Assembly (NCBI GenBank): GCA_030618315.1
Contig: JAUXDO010000024.1
Coordinates: forward strand, 1-13,937
Direction of reading: 5' to 3'
Length of the DNA: 13,937 bases
DNA from: Candidatus Peregrinibacteria bacterium
GTDB taxonomy: Bacteria; Patescibacteriota; Gracilibacteria; UM-FILTER-43-11
Every line of letters starts with the position of its first letter. Position 1 is the stretch's first letter. The translations under genes were made by a program, and so were the position numbers. The notes below the pieces were generated by a model. The model was not told where the DNA came from, ran no database searches, and saw nothing but the letters and a program-made list of their open reading frames with translations. Below are positions 1 to 7,373 of this stretch, piece by piece.

Positions 1-2
1 TC

Positions 3-1904
3 GGTGAATCTTTAAACGAAAAACAAATAAATTTTCTACAAATATTAAGCAAAAGTTGTCGTAATTCAATTGTTGCAATGGTAGCCAATGCGCAATCCGG
101 TCACCCTGGCGGATCATGCTCTATGATTGATTATCTGGCACTTTTATACGCATTTATTATTAGTCAAACCGGGGAAGATTTAATTATTTCAAACGGTCAT
201 ACATCCCCTGCCGCTTACAGTATTTTAGCTGAAATGGGATATGTGGATAGAACAGACGTAATTGAAAAATTCAGAAAAGTGGGAGAAGTATTTGAAGGTC
301 ATATAACTCGTCATATACCGGGTATTCACTATGGAACAGGCCCACTCGGCATAGGCGCTTCAGTAGCAACAGGGCTTGCACAAGCCGAAAAGTTAAATAA
401 TAAGAACAGAAGGATTTTTTCCACAGTTGGTGATGGAGAATGTGATGAAGGACAGATTTATGAGATGATTCACTTCGCAAACAAGTATAAATTAGATAAT
501 CTGACTCTTTTTGTCGATTATAATGATGTACAGCTAACAGATAGTCTGGAGAAAATCATGCCGATTAATCTAAAGGCAATTTTTGAATCTGCGGACTGGA
601 ATGTTATGGAAGTAAATGGTCATGATTTCGAAGAAATGTGGAAAGCGATAGGCAATAGTTACGATTCAATTAAACCAACTGTAATCTTAGGACGAACTGT
701 TATGGGCAAAGGAGTAACATTTATGGAGCCTGATGGACTCGATAAAATACCTACATGGCATGGAATTCCTCCAACACCTGAACAAGCGGAAAGTGAACTT
801 GCGGGACCGTTAAAGATGTCTGATGAAGAAGTAAATCTTCTGGATGAATTCAGAAGTAACAATGTAAAATGGCATCCAAAAGACCCTGCTGAATATCAAA
901 TTGAACAATTAACAGAAATGCCGGGTGTAAAAACCGGAAAACCAAATATCCTGGAGGCAGGTACTAAATCTGACTGTCGCGGAGCTTACGGTAAAGCGCT
1001 TTTAGATCTCGCAAAATTAAACGAAAACATAGTAGCCATGACTGCAGATTTAGGCGGTTCAGTTAAAACAACTGTAATGCAAAAAGAATTCCCTGAAAGA
1101 GTTTTTGAGGTAGGAATTGCAGAACAGCACATGGTGAGTTTCGCAGGAGGACTAAGCTTATCCGGATATATTCCATTTGCATCTACTTTTGGAGTATTTA
1201 TGTCCAGCAGAGCAAAAGATCAGGCACGTTTAAATGATATTAACGCTACAAATGTAAAAATGGTCTCTACTCATTGCGGACTTTCAGTAGGAGAAGACGG
1301 ACCAACTCATCAAACCGTTGATGATATGGGTTCATTTTTAGGGTTCTTTAACACTCATGTCCTTGAACCTGCAGATCCTAATCAAACTAACCATATAATT
1401 AGATATGTTGCATCGCATTACGGAAATTTCTACGTAAGAATGGGGCGTCACAAATTTGAAGTAATACTAAAAGAAGATGGAACTCCATTTTATGATGAGA
1501 ATTATAAATTTGAATACGGAAAAGCGGACTTATTAAGAAACGGAAGTGAAATAACAATTGTAGCAGGAGGCTCAACAGTAAACATTGCTGTTGATATTGC
1601 AGATAAACTAAAAGATGAAGTATCCGTTGAAGTTATTGCAGTTAGCTCTTTAAAGAAAATTGATACTGATATTCTTATTCCATCTCTGCAAAAAACTAGA
1701 AAACTAATCACTATCGAAGACCACAATCCAAATAACGGATTAGCTAATCAGGTTAACAGTACAGTCGCCAAAGAGGGCCTTGCAGTAAAAATCAATAATT
1801 TAGCAGTTACCGAATATCAGTTATCAGGAAAGCCTCTGGAACTTTATGAAGTAGCTGGAATTGGCGCAGAAAGCCTTGAAAAAGCCATAAGAACACTTGA
1901 GTAG
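3..1904 (+). CDS. tkt: Transketolase, 5' end cut by the window edge
   Basis: Thiamine-diphosphate enzyme that moves two-carbon ketol units between sugar phosphates in the non-oxidative pentose phosphate pathway, in the cytosol. The frame is open to the window edge: 25 codons precede the first in-frame ATG (78) and already match the family N-terminus, leading into the SGHPGG motif, so the true start lies just outside and 78 is internal. About 633 residues are visible, close to full family length. The cofactor motif starts with GDG at bases 429-437 and ends in the DYND segment. The pyrimidine-domain catalytic Glu sits in GIAEQH (GAA at 1122-1124), followed by GEDGPTHQ. The C-terminal regulatory domain is complete. 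All three domains are fused in one chain. In CPR-like cells with reduced metabolism this enzyme would link glycolytic intermediates to pentoses for nucleotides (inference). Its stop codon TAG is the first unit of a repeat array. Confidence 0.96.
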   Translation, partial: GESLNEKQINFLQILSKSCRNSIVAMVANAQSGHPGGSCSMIDYLALLYAFIISQTGEDLIISNGHTSPAAYSILAEMGYVDRTDVIEKFRKVGEVFEGHITRHIPGIHYGTGPLGIGASVATGLAQAEKLNNKNRRIFSTVGDGECDEGQIYEMIHFANKYKLDNLTLFVDYNDVQLTDSLEKIMPINLKAIFESADWNVMEVNGHDFEEMWKAIGNSYDSIKPTVILGRTVMGKGVTFMEPDGLDKIPTWHGIPPTPEQAESELAGPLKMSDEEVNLLDEFRSNNVKWHPKDPAEYQIEQLTEMPGVKTGKPNILEAGTKSDCRGAYGKALLDLAKLNENIVAMTADLGGSVKTTVMQKEFPERVFEVGIAEQHMVSFAGGLSLSGYIPFASTFGVFMSSRAKDQARLNDINATNVKMVSTHCGLSVGEDGPTHQTVDDMGSFLGFFNTHVLEPADPNQTNHIIRYVASHYGNFYVRMGRHKFEVILKEDGTPFYDENYKFEYGKADLLRNGSEITIVAGGSTVNIAVDIADKLKDEVSVEVIAVSSLKKIDTDILIPSLQKTRKLITIEDHNPNNGLANQVNSTVAKEGLAVKINNLAVTEYQLSGKPLELYEVAGIGAESLEKAIRTLE

Positions 1905-1975
1905 CTGTATTAGCTTCCTAGCTTCACTAGCTTCATTAGGAGCTAACAATCTAAGCAAGCTAACGAAGCCAATAA
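1902..1975. repeat. Gene-end short-unit inverted array behind transketolase
   Basis: Four copies of a unit beginning TAGCT (TAGCTGTAT, TAGCTTCC, TAGCTTCAC, TAGCTTCAT) follow one another at 8-9 base spacing. They are followed by reverse-complement segments (AGCTAAC, AAGC, AGCTAACGAAGCC), so a transcript can fold into an imperfect hairpin. The first unit contains the transketolase stop codon. There is no T-tract after it, so it is not a classical terminator. Confidence 0.6.
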
Positions 1976-1989
1976 CTAATTAAAATAAT

Positions 1990-2643
1990 ATGAAAAAACC
2001 AAAAATACCAAAGGATATTGATATAGAGCATTTCCGAGTAACAATATTCGGCTCTGCAAGAATAAAGAGCAATGATCCTCGCTATAAACAAATCCAATCT
2101 CTGGCTAAAATGATAGCAAAAGAAGGGCTTGATGTAGTAACAGGTGGAGGACCTGGAATTATGGAAGCGGCAAACAAAGGTCATAAGGAAGGCAGAAAAG
2201 GGCTTAAAAAAGAAGTTCATTCCTTTGGCTTAAATATCAAACTTCCAATGGAGCAGAAAGACAATAAGCATTTGGATATTAAAAAGGATTTTGAGCGTTT
2301 TTCAGAAAGGCTAGATTATTTTATGTATCTTTCAAACGTTGTAGTAGTTGCGCCAGGAGGAATTGGAACATTGCTCGAACTTTATTACACATGGCAATTA
2401 GTACAGGTAAAACATACATGTAATATTCCAATAATTTTATTGGGGCCAATGTGGCCAACATTAATAAAATGGATGGAAAAATGGCAATTAAAAGAAAAAT
2501 TAATTTGCCCTGAAGACATGCATACAATATTCTTGGCTGATAATTGCAAAGAGGCTATGAAAGTAATCAAGAAAACAAACGATGAGTTCAAAAAAGGTAA
2601 TCCTGATTTTTGTAAAACGTATAAAAAATATAAAATCACTTAA
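1990..2643 (+). CDS. LOG-family (lysine decarboxylase-like) nucleotide phosphoribohydrolase
   Basis: A 217-residue Rossmann-fold protein with both hallmark motifs of the LOG family: TGGGPGIMEAANKG (residues 51-64) and PGGIGTLLE (residues 122-130). These carry the active-site residues in this family. Characterised members cleave nucleoside 5'-monophosphates (including cytokinin ribotides) to free base and ribose 5-phosphate; older annotations call them 'lysine decarboxylase', which is not supported by biochemistry. Ribose 5-phosphate release would feed the transketolase encoded 85 bases upstream, a plausible link in a salvage-dependent cell (inference). The N-terminal GSARI segment (21-25) fits the first nucleotide-binding loop. 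The start at 1990 has no Shine-Dalgarno site, only an AT-rich leader, like most genes here. The exact substrate cannot be read from the sequence. Confidence 0.88.
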   Translation: MKKPKIPKDIDIEHFRVTIFGSARIKSNDPRYKQIQSLAKMIAKEGLDVVTGGGPGIMEAANKGHKEGRKGLKKEVHSFGLNIKLPMEQKDNKHLDIKKDFERFSERLDYFMYLSNVVVVAPGGIGTLLELYYTWQLVQVKHTCNIPIILLGPMWPTLIKWMEKWQLKEKLICPEDMHTIFLADNCKEAMKVIKKTNDEFKKGNPDFCKTYKKYKIT

Positions 2644-2655
2644 ATAAGTGAAAAT

Positions 2656-2727
2656 AGCGGTTAACGATTAGCGATAAGCGATTAGCTCAGAAGGCTAACC
2701 GCTAACCGCTAACTACTATCCGCTATC
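2656..2727. repeat. Heptamer inverted array behind the LOG-family gene
   Basis: Heptamers AGCGGTT, AACGATT, AGCGATA and AGCGATT run from 2656 to 2686. After a short spacer come the reverse-complement type units GCTAACC, GCTAACC, GCTAACT, ACTATCC and GCTATC to 2727. The two arms can pair as a long hairpin in RNA or single-stranded DNA. The array begins 12 bases after the upstream stop codon. Confidence 0.7.
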
Positions 2728-2758
2728 AAATCTCAAGATATATCAATACATCACAAAA

Positions 2759-2776
2759 TTGATTTAATTAAATCAA
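2759..2776. promoter_or_regulatory. Perfect 18-base palindrome just before the DUF202 start
   Basis: TTGATTTAATTAAATCAA is a perfect palindrome ending three bases before the ATG at 2780. With no loop it is more like a DNA-binding dimer site than an RNA hairpin. It could equally be chance in AT-rich sequence; no regulator gene is adjacent. Confidence 0.3.
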
Positions 2777-2779
2777 ATC

Positions 2780-3091
2780 ATGCTTAATAAATTGCACGAA
2801 AAATATCATAAAGGACAACTGACATTACGCGATTATTTAGCAGCTCATCGTACGATTCTGGCAAACGATCGCACTTGGCTTGGCAACATACGAACATCAT
2901 TAGCAATTTTTGTAACTGGTGTTTCTTTTATGAAATTTTTTGACCATCAGGTATTACAGATTATTGGAATAATATTTATACCAATAGGAGTATTAAATGT
3001 TGTTCACGGATTTTGGAAATATAAGAAGAGAAGGCATTTGATCCAAAGTATTGAGAAAAACAACGATTTAGAAAAACACTTTGATGAATAA
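2780..3091 (+). CDS. DUF202 / YidH-family small inner-membrane protein
   Basis: A 103-residue protein. The segment LTLRDYLAAHRTILANDRTWLGNIRTSLAIFVTGVSF matches the DUF202 (YidH-like) pattern of an amphipathic N-terminal region rich in Arg, then a membrane helix. Two membrane helices are visible at about residues 37-58 and 61-83, followed by a basic KYKKRRH stretch and a charged tail, which predicts a cytoplasmic C-terminus. The family has no firmly established biochemical role. It sits 17 bases before another small membrane protein gene, so the two are probably translated from one message. An AT-rich leader with a palindrome precedes the start, and no Shine-Dalgarno site is seen. Confidence 0.82.
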   Translation: MLNKLHEKYHKGQLTLRDYLAAHRTILANDRTWLGNIRTSLAIFVTGVSFMKFFDHQVLQIIGIIFIPIGVLNVVHGFWKYKKRRHLIQSIEKNNDLEKHFDE

Positions 3092-3108
3092 ATAATCTTC
3101 AAACTAAT

Positions 3109-3426
3109 ATGACCATAGATAAACAAAAAAAGATTGCTGTTGCCTTTCTTGCTCTTATAGTTTCGCTTATTCTAACCATTGCAAACTATGTTTTCTTCGA
3201 TATCAGCGCTACCTCAATCGAATTGTGGATAGGAACATTAATTATTTTTCTTCCAATTTATTTTTTCTACACAGGAAGCCTTTCGGTAAAAATAGTTACT
3301 GTATTCGTATCAATACTTGCAGTATTAACATATTTTTTCTTTGTCATAGGTCTTTCGATGGGCTTCAGTATTATATCTTCTGTTATTATTATCGTGCTGA
3401 TTTTTAGCTTTTTCCTTATAAGTTAA
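3109..3426 (+). CDS. Small four-helix membrane protein, unknown function
   Basis: A 105-residue, strongly hydrophobic protein with four likely membrane helices at about residues 8-28, 37-55, 58-75 and 83-104, joined by very short loops. The N-terminus is basic (MTIDKQKK), suggesting it stays in the cytoplasm. There are no enzymatic motifs, cysteines or histidine clusters to suggest a catalytic role, and I do not recognise the family. It starts 17 bases after the DUF202 gene and is the last gene of this plus-strand group; the hairpin at 3461-3487 follows. A partner role with the DUF202 protein in the membrane is possible from context only. Confidence 0.72.
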   Translation: MTIDKQKKIAVAFLALIVSLILTIANYVFFDISATSIELWIGTLIIFLPIYFFYTGSLSVKIVTVFVSILAVLTYFFFVIGLSMGFSIISSVIIIVLIFSFFLIS

Positions 3427-3455
3427 ATTTTTATAAGAAAAATCCAATACATTAC

Positions 3456-3490
3456 AAAAAATCCCCTCTATCAAATGATAAGGGGATCTT
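3456..3490. terminator. Bidirectional Rho-independent terminator
   Basis: The left arm at 3461-3472 (ATCCCCT, one bulged C, TATC) pairs with GATAAGGGGAT at 3477-3487 over an AAAT loop. On the minus strand it is followed by six T (A run at 3456-3461), which is strong; on the plus strand the tail is CTTTTGT, which is weaker. It can end both the plus-strand operon and the converging minus-strand RNA gene. Confidence 0.8.
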
Positions 3491-3959
3491 TTGTCTAGTT
3501 CCGATTGGGTGTGAATCGTACGATACATTTATTTCGCATCGAGATTTACTCAGAACCAAACAACTTTTAATGACTAATTAAAAATGTACACTAAGCTGTA
3601 TTTTGGTTTTTGTTTTCGTCCGTCCAAGACGTGATCTTAGGCGCTATCTTTGATTTTTATTTTTGTTTTAAAAATAGATAACAGAACATAAAGGGGTTAA
3701 GTTCTCGCTAGTCAGGCAGAACTACATCATAAAGCCTAGAGAAGATTAGGCAAGAAGCTGAAAATTTTTATTTTTATTTTTGTTTTTCACTTATTACCTA
3801 CGTAATCTTCTCAGGGCTTTATTACTGAGGAACTAATTGTAAATGATCAGAGGAGAGAAATATTCTCCTGGGCCCGTCCGGAACATTTATTATTATTTTT
3901 GTCCGCGGCCCAGAAGATGTATTTTTATTTTTTTGAATCATTCTTGATGTGAACGAATC
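3456..3959 (-). ncRNA. Candidate structured non-coding RNA, about 500 nt, no known family recognised
   Basis: Read on the minus strand, this stretch has a good promoter upstream (3965-3992), no convincing reading frame, and a strong terminator at its end. Helices, by window positions: 3935-3943 with 3951-3959; 3865-3874 with 3907-3916 (10 pairs, one G-U); 3731-3736 plus 3739-3748 with 3815-3820 plus 3803-3812 (16 pairs); 3700-3705 with 3718-3723; 3645-3649 with 3676-3680; 3565-3571 with 3577-3583 (7 pairs); and 3496-3504 with 3550-3558 (9 pairs with two wobbles), enclosing two further short helices. Between helices lie five A-rich linkers of CAAAAAUAAAAAU type (near 3599-3617, 3650-3676, 3761-3788, 3883-3902, 3919-3936), typical of unpaired joints in large RNAs. 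I checked for tmRNA and RNase P landmarks and did not find them. Whether it is transcribed is inference. Confidence 0.6.
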
Positions 3960-3964
3960 AAAAT

Positions 3965-3992
3965 ATTATATCAAATAAGAAAATATTTGCAA
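3965..3992 (-). promoter_or_regulatory. Promoter of the candidate RNA gene
   Basis: Minus strand: -35 TTGCAA (3987-3992), a 16-base spacer, and a perfect -10 TATAAT (3965-3970) preceded by TGA, giving an extended -10 (TGnTATAAT). The predicted start is near 3958-3959, right at the first helix of the RNA. Confidence 0.7.
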
Positions 3993-4046
3993 GTTTTTAC
4001 TATATACATATGTATAAATATATTGTATAAAATAATTATCCATAAC

Positions 4047-4068
4047 AAAAAATGGCTTAAGTAAGCCA
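4047..4068 (-). terminator. Minus-strand Rho-independent terminator
   Basis: TGGCTTA (4053-4059) and TAAGCCA (4062-4068) form a perfect stem. On the minus strand it is followed directly by six T (A run 4047-4052). It lies about 40 bases after the stop of the small minus-strand reading frame and before the RNA-gene promoter, so it would insulate the RNA gene. Confidence 0.6.
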
Positions 4069-4107
4069 ATCGCATTTTTAAAAAAAAACGACTAAAAAAG
4101 ATATTTT

Positions 4108-4278
4108 TTATTGCTCTTCCTGATTTTCTTGTGCCGTTTGTTGTAATTCTTTTAGAATTTCAATCATTTCTGTATAATCAGCACATCTAAAACTGCATCC
4201 ATCCTCATTATCGAAATACCATTTGCCAATACAATTGGGAAAGTATGAAATGGAATTCGATTTAAGATTGTTCCTGAG
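4108..4278 (-). pseudogene. Small cysteine-containing reading frame without a normal start; remnant or short gene
   Basis: A 56-codon minus-strand frame between an upstream TAG (4279-4281) and a TAA stop (4108-4110). Its translation looks protein-like rather than random: a PNCIGKWYFDNEDGCSFRC segment with three cysteines and aromatic residues, then a helix-like DYTEMIEILKELQQ and an acidic, Gln-rich tail. It has no ATG before the cysteine part; the only ATG (4165-4167) lies after it, and no GTG or TTG is available. Either translation begins at a rare ATT codon, or this is the 3' remnant of a longer gene whose front was lost where the prepilin promoter now sits. A minus-strand terminator follows about 40 bases downstream. 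I do not recognise the family; the three cysteines might bind metal, but that is a guess. Confidence 0.4.
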
Positions 4279-4317
4279 CTAAATAATAAAAAATATTACA
4301 TGAATACGCCTAAGGCA

Positions 4318-4326
4318 TGGTATAAT
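4318..4326 (+). promoter_or_regulatory. Extended -10 promoter of the prepilin gene
   Basis: TGGTATAAT has a perfect -10 (4321-4326) and the TGn extension. No good -35 is visible at the right distance, as is usual for extended -10 promoters. A start near 4333 would leave a leader of about 30 bases before the ATG at 4362. Confidence 0.6.
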
Positions 4327-4361
4327 AGTTCTAACCATTACTTTTTAATTTATAAAATTAA

Positions 4362-4928
4362 ATGCTGATAAACAAAAAAGGGTTTACCTTTATTGAGTTG
4401 CTTATCATAATTGGTATTATCGCAATACTTGCTGGTATTGTGCTAGTTGCTATTAATCCTGCACAACAAATTAGTAAGAAAAATGACTCTGAACGTAAGT
4501 CAGAGATTGGAACCGTGCTAAGTGCAATTTATAAATATCAAACTTCTACGGCAACACATGGCGCATTACCAGAATGTCTATTGGGCACAACACCTGTAGC
4601 AACTGCCATTCCTGAATGTGATAACCCAACAGGACCAGGAGGCGTATTTGATGGAGCAGTTGAACTAGGTGCACCTAGTGACGCTGATAGTTACGACTGT
4701 TCAACCACACTTACTCCTTCTTATTTACGTGAAATACCTATTGATCCAACTAGCACATATAATACAACCGCAACTGGATATTATGTTTGTCAGGATACAA
4801 CCGGAGCATCTGCAATGATATATGTGATTTCTGTCGGCGCAGAAGTATTCACAGATGATGGTGGATGTGAACACCCAGATGGCACAGGTGCCCCTGCAAT
4901 GTGTGTTTCTAGAAAATTAACTGATTAA
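4362..4928 (+). CDS. Type IV prepilin-like protein
   Basis: A 188-residue precursor with a class III signal: a short basic leader (MLINKKG) cut after Gly7, then FTFIELLIIIGIIAILAGIVLVAI. Phe would be residue +1 and Glu +5 of the mature pilin, as prepilin peptidase and pilus assembly need. The helix continues into a polar segment with KKNDSERKSEIGTVLSAIYKYQ, typical of CPR pilins. The globular C-terminal part is rich in Thr, Pro, Gly and Asp and carries six cysteines (in ALPEC, IPEC, YDC, YVC, GGC and AMC), which could form three disulfides outside the cell. It stands alone, with its own extended -10 promoter, and no pilus assembly genes are adjacent. It could be a major pilin, a minor pilin or a pseudopilin; the sequence does not decide. 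CPR cells are thought to use such pili for host contact or DNA uptake. Confidence 0.9.
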   Translation: MLINKKGFTFIELLIIIGIIAILAGIVLVAINPAQQISKKNDSERKSEIGTVLSAIYKYQTSTATHGALPECLLGTTPVATAIPECDNPTGPGGVFDGAVELGAPSDADSYDCSTTLTPSYLREIPIDPTSTYNTTATGYYVCQDTTGASAMIYVISVGAEVFTDDGGCEHPDGTGAPAMCVSRKLTD

Positions 4929-4945
4929 ATTAATATCAATAAAAA

Positions 4946-4965
4946 TCTACCTCGATTAGAGGGGT
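4946..4965. terminator. Weak hairpin between prepilin and recG
   Basis: CCTC (4950-4953) and GAGG (4959-4962) pair across GATTA. On the minus strand the stem is followed by TAGATTTTTA, so it could end recG transcription; on the plus strand TTGTAT and an A run follow. The stem is only four bases, so this is tentative. Confidence 0.3.
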
Positions 4966-5047
4966 TGTATAAAAAAAATTAGAAATTGATTTTTACGTTA
5001 ATCCATTTCAATCTATTTCAATCGGTATAACCATGGCGCAGAACACA

Positions 5048-7117
5048 TCATTCCTCCATCCCATTCCTTAATGCTAACCATGCACTTTTTAATAACGGAT
5101 AATCAGTCAAATCCTTAGATTTTTCAACAATTTTCTCCGCAGCCTTACGCACTCTATCAAGTAATATTCCATCGAGGAGATTAGCAAGCTTAAGGTCAGG
5201 CAATCCAGATTGTCTAACTCCATATACTTCACCAGGACCACGTAACTGGAGGTCGATTTCAGCTAATTTAAAACCATCAGTATGGTCAACCATTGCATTC
5301 AAACGCTGATAAGTCAGATCAGAACTGGAGTTTGTGTATAAAAAACAGTATGACTGCACATTCCCCCTCCCAACACGACCACGAAACTGATGTAATTGTG
5401 AAAGCCCAAAGCGTTCAGCGCCTTCAATTAACATAATTGTTGCATTCGGCACATCTACACCCACTTCGATTACAGATGTAGAGACAAGGATGTTAATATC
5501 CCCCCTCTTAAACTGCTGCATTATTGAATCTTTTTCCTCAGATTTTAATTTTCCATGAAGTAAACCGACATTAAACTGCGAAAAGCGTTCCTGCAGACTT
5601 TTATGTTCAGCTGTAACCGATTTTACCTCTAAAACGTCCGATTCATCTATTAACGGACAAATAACATAAACCTGCTGTCCTGCATCGATTTTACCGGTTA
5701 TATATTTGTAAACAGACTCACGATGCTCAGGCGGAACAATTTTTGTAGTGATAGGCAATCGGCCTTTAGGCATTTCGTTGATTACCGATAAATCCTGATC
5801 ACCGTAAGCTACAAGTGCAAGGGTTCGGGGAATTGGGGTAGCGGTCATATGTAACACATGCGGACTCCCCTGTTTTACTATTACTTCTCGCTGTTTCACA
5901 CCAAAACGATGCTGTTCATCTATTACAAGTAGTCCGAGATTATCGAATTCAACATCTTCCTGAATCAACGCATGTGTGCCGATGATAATATTCACCTGAC
6001 CATCTTTAATTGCACCCTTAACCGCATTCTTTTCCTTGGCTTTCAGCGAACCGATTAAGAGTTGAATATTAAGAGGGCTATCTAGCATTTTTTTCTTTTC
6101 AATTTCCTCCACAAACTTGCTTATCGATACTAAATGCTGTCGTGCAAGCACTTCAGTCGGCGCCATTATTGCCGCCTGATAACCATATTTAACAGCTTGC
6201 AGTAGTGCCATCATCGCCACAACCGTTTTACCGGACCCAACATCACCCTCAAGGAGTCTCAGCATTGGAAAACTGCGTTCCATATCTTTTAAAATCTCAT
6301 AAATCGTAACTTTCTGAGCACCTGTTGGGGTAAATGGAAGAGTAGAAAAGAAAGCTGTAACAAATTCCGGATCCATTGGCATTTTTATGGATGAGCTATC
6401 TGTCGGTCTGCTATCTTTCCATTCCTCTTTTGCTTTTACAGCATTTAATTGTAATAAAAAGAGCTCTTCATACCCCAAGGTATCCTGCGCCTTTTTAAGT
6501 TTTTTAGGATTGGATGGAAAATGCACCTCTCGTATCGCCTCTTTCTTAGGCATCAGCCCCTCTTCTTTAATTATTTCTTCCGGAAGAATATCTTCAAACT
6601 CTTTAGTTAAATATAATAGAGGATTAATTTTTTCACGTAACCATTTTGATGTTATTACCTCATGCTGAGGGTAAATTGGAACTAATCCTCCAGCATGAAT
6701 TTGAACTTCTTTAATCGTTTCTACCGTAGGACTTTGCAGAACATATTTACCATATGAAAATTGAACTTTGCCGGAAACAATCATCTCCTTATCCATTTCT
6801 AATGTACGGACAAGGTGAGGCTGATTAAACCAAACCGCCTCGCATTCTGAACCAGAATCATCATAAAACATCGCTTTAACAAGCTTCATCCTCCTGTTTT
6901 TCGTAGGAACTACCTTAATTCCATGTAAAAAGCCCTTAGTAGTGATTATTTCCCCATCTTTCGCTTCCCATACCTTTTTAAATTGAGATAGGTCTTCATA
7001 TCCTCGAGGAAAATACAAGAGTATATCACGCACCTTATATAAGCCCATTTCTTTAAGCGCTAAAATATATTCTTTTTTTGTGGAGAGTGCTGATTCTAAC
7101 GGAGTATTTAAGTCCAT
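5048..7117 (-). CDS. recG: ATP-dependent DNA helicase RecG
   Basis: A 689-residue superfamily 2 helicase that remodels stalled replication forks and branch-migrates Holliday junctions; the length is close to that of E. coli RecG. The N-terminal wedge/OB-fold region covers about residues 55-140. Helicase motifs are intact: Walker A GDVGSGKT (291-298), Walker B DEQH (400-403), motif III TAT (425-427), and the C-terminal lobe with LLHGKL (519-524), STSVIEVGVDVPNAT (546-560) and QFRGRVGR (577-584). The C-terminal LRGPGEVYGVRQSG segment, a family signature, is present. The ATG at 7117 puts the family N-terminus in place; no Shine-Dalgarno site is seen. It stops with TGA at the expected family end, evidence for standard stop usage. 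It is transcribed alone, from one or both of two promoters upstream, and converges on the prepilin gene. Confidence 0.97.
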   Translation of the reverse strand: MDLNTPLESALSTKKEYILALKEMGLYKVRDILLYFPRGYEDLSQFKKVWEAKDGEIITTKGFLHGIKVVPTKNRRMKLVKAMFYDDSGSECEAVWFNQPHLVRTLEMDKEMIVSGKVQFSYGKYVLQSPTVETIKEVQIHAGGLVPIYPQHEVITSKWLREKINPLLYLTKEFEDILPEEIIKEEGLMPKKEAIREVHFPSNPKKLKKAQDTLGYEELFLLQLNAVKAKEEWKDSRPTDSSSIKMPMDPEFVTAFFSTLPFTPTGAQKVTIYEILKDMERSFPMLRLLEGDVGSGKTVVAMMALLQAVKYGYQAAIMAPTEVLARQHLVSISKFVEEIEKKKMLDSPLNIQLLIGSLKAKEKNAVKGAIKDGQVNIIIGTHALIQEDVEFDNLGLLVIDEQHRFGVKQREVIVKQGSPHVLHMTATPIPRTLALVAYGDQDLSVINEMPKGRLPITTKIVPPEHRESVYKYITGKIDAGQQVYVICPLIDESDVLEVKSVTAEHKSLQERFSQFNVGLLHGKLKSEEKDSIMQQFKRGDINILVSTSVIEVGVDVPNATIMLIEGAERFGLSQLHQFRGRVGRGNVQSYCFLYTNSSSDLTYQRLNAMVDHTDGFKLAEIDLQLRGPGEVYGVRQSGLPDLKLANLLDGILLDRVRKAAEKIVEKSKDLTDYPLLKSAWLALRNGMEE

Positions 7118-7154
7118 ATATTATCTATTTATTGCCTGAACTATGATTTATTTG

Positions 7155-7184
7155 ATTATACTGATTTTTATGATCATTCACCAA
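7155..7184 (-). promoter_or_regulatory. Proximal recG promoter candidate
   Basis: Minus strand: TTGGTG (7179-7184), an 18-base spacer and a perfect TATAAT (7155-7160). The predicted start near 7148 gives a leader of about 30 bases to the recG ATG. Confidence 0.5.
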
Positions 7185-7270
7185 CGCATAGACATTGCAT
7201 TACAACGTTTCTACGGAATAAATAAAATCATGCTCATCATTATAATCATAAAAAATCACAGTTCAGACAT

Positions 7271-7299
7271 ATTATAGTAAACATTTGTTCACCAATCAA
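7271..7299 (-). promoter_or_regulatory. Distal recG promoter candidate
   Basis: Minus strand: TTGATT (7294-7299), a 17-base spacer and a perfect TATAAT (7271-7276). It would give a leader of about 145 bases and lies back to back with the rightward promoter at 7311. Confidence 0.5.
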
Positions 7300-7310
7300 C
7301 CATAAAAACA

Positions 7311-7339
7311 TTGACAATTACACAAAAATAGTATAAGGT
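7311..7339 (+). promoter_or_regulatory. Promoter of the duplicated-domain protein gene
   Basis: A perfect -35 TTGACA (7311-7316) is followed either by TATAAG (7332-7337, 15-base spacer) or by TAAGGT (7334-7339, 17-base spacer). Transcription would begin near 7345, leaving a leader of about 220 bases. Confidence 0.55.
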
Positions 7340-7373
7340 TAACGCCAAAATTATCTAGAGCAGGAATGCAACT

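Noticed and set aside
78..80. ATG at 78 as the transketolase start
   Set aside because: The frame is open to the window edge and the 25 upstream codons match the family's N-terminal helix.
3496..3936. Spaced hairpins as an integron attC cassette array
   Set aside because: No conserved core sites, no cassette reading frames between hairpins and no integrase; the promoter and terminator fit a single RNA better.
3456..3959. tmRNA or RNase P RNA as identity of the structured RNA
   Set aside because: There is no CCA-ended acceptor stem, no T-arm GGTTCGA-like motif, no alanine-rich tag frame, and no GAGGAAAGTCC-type RNase P motif. A very divergent member cannot be fully excluded without a model search.
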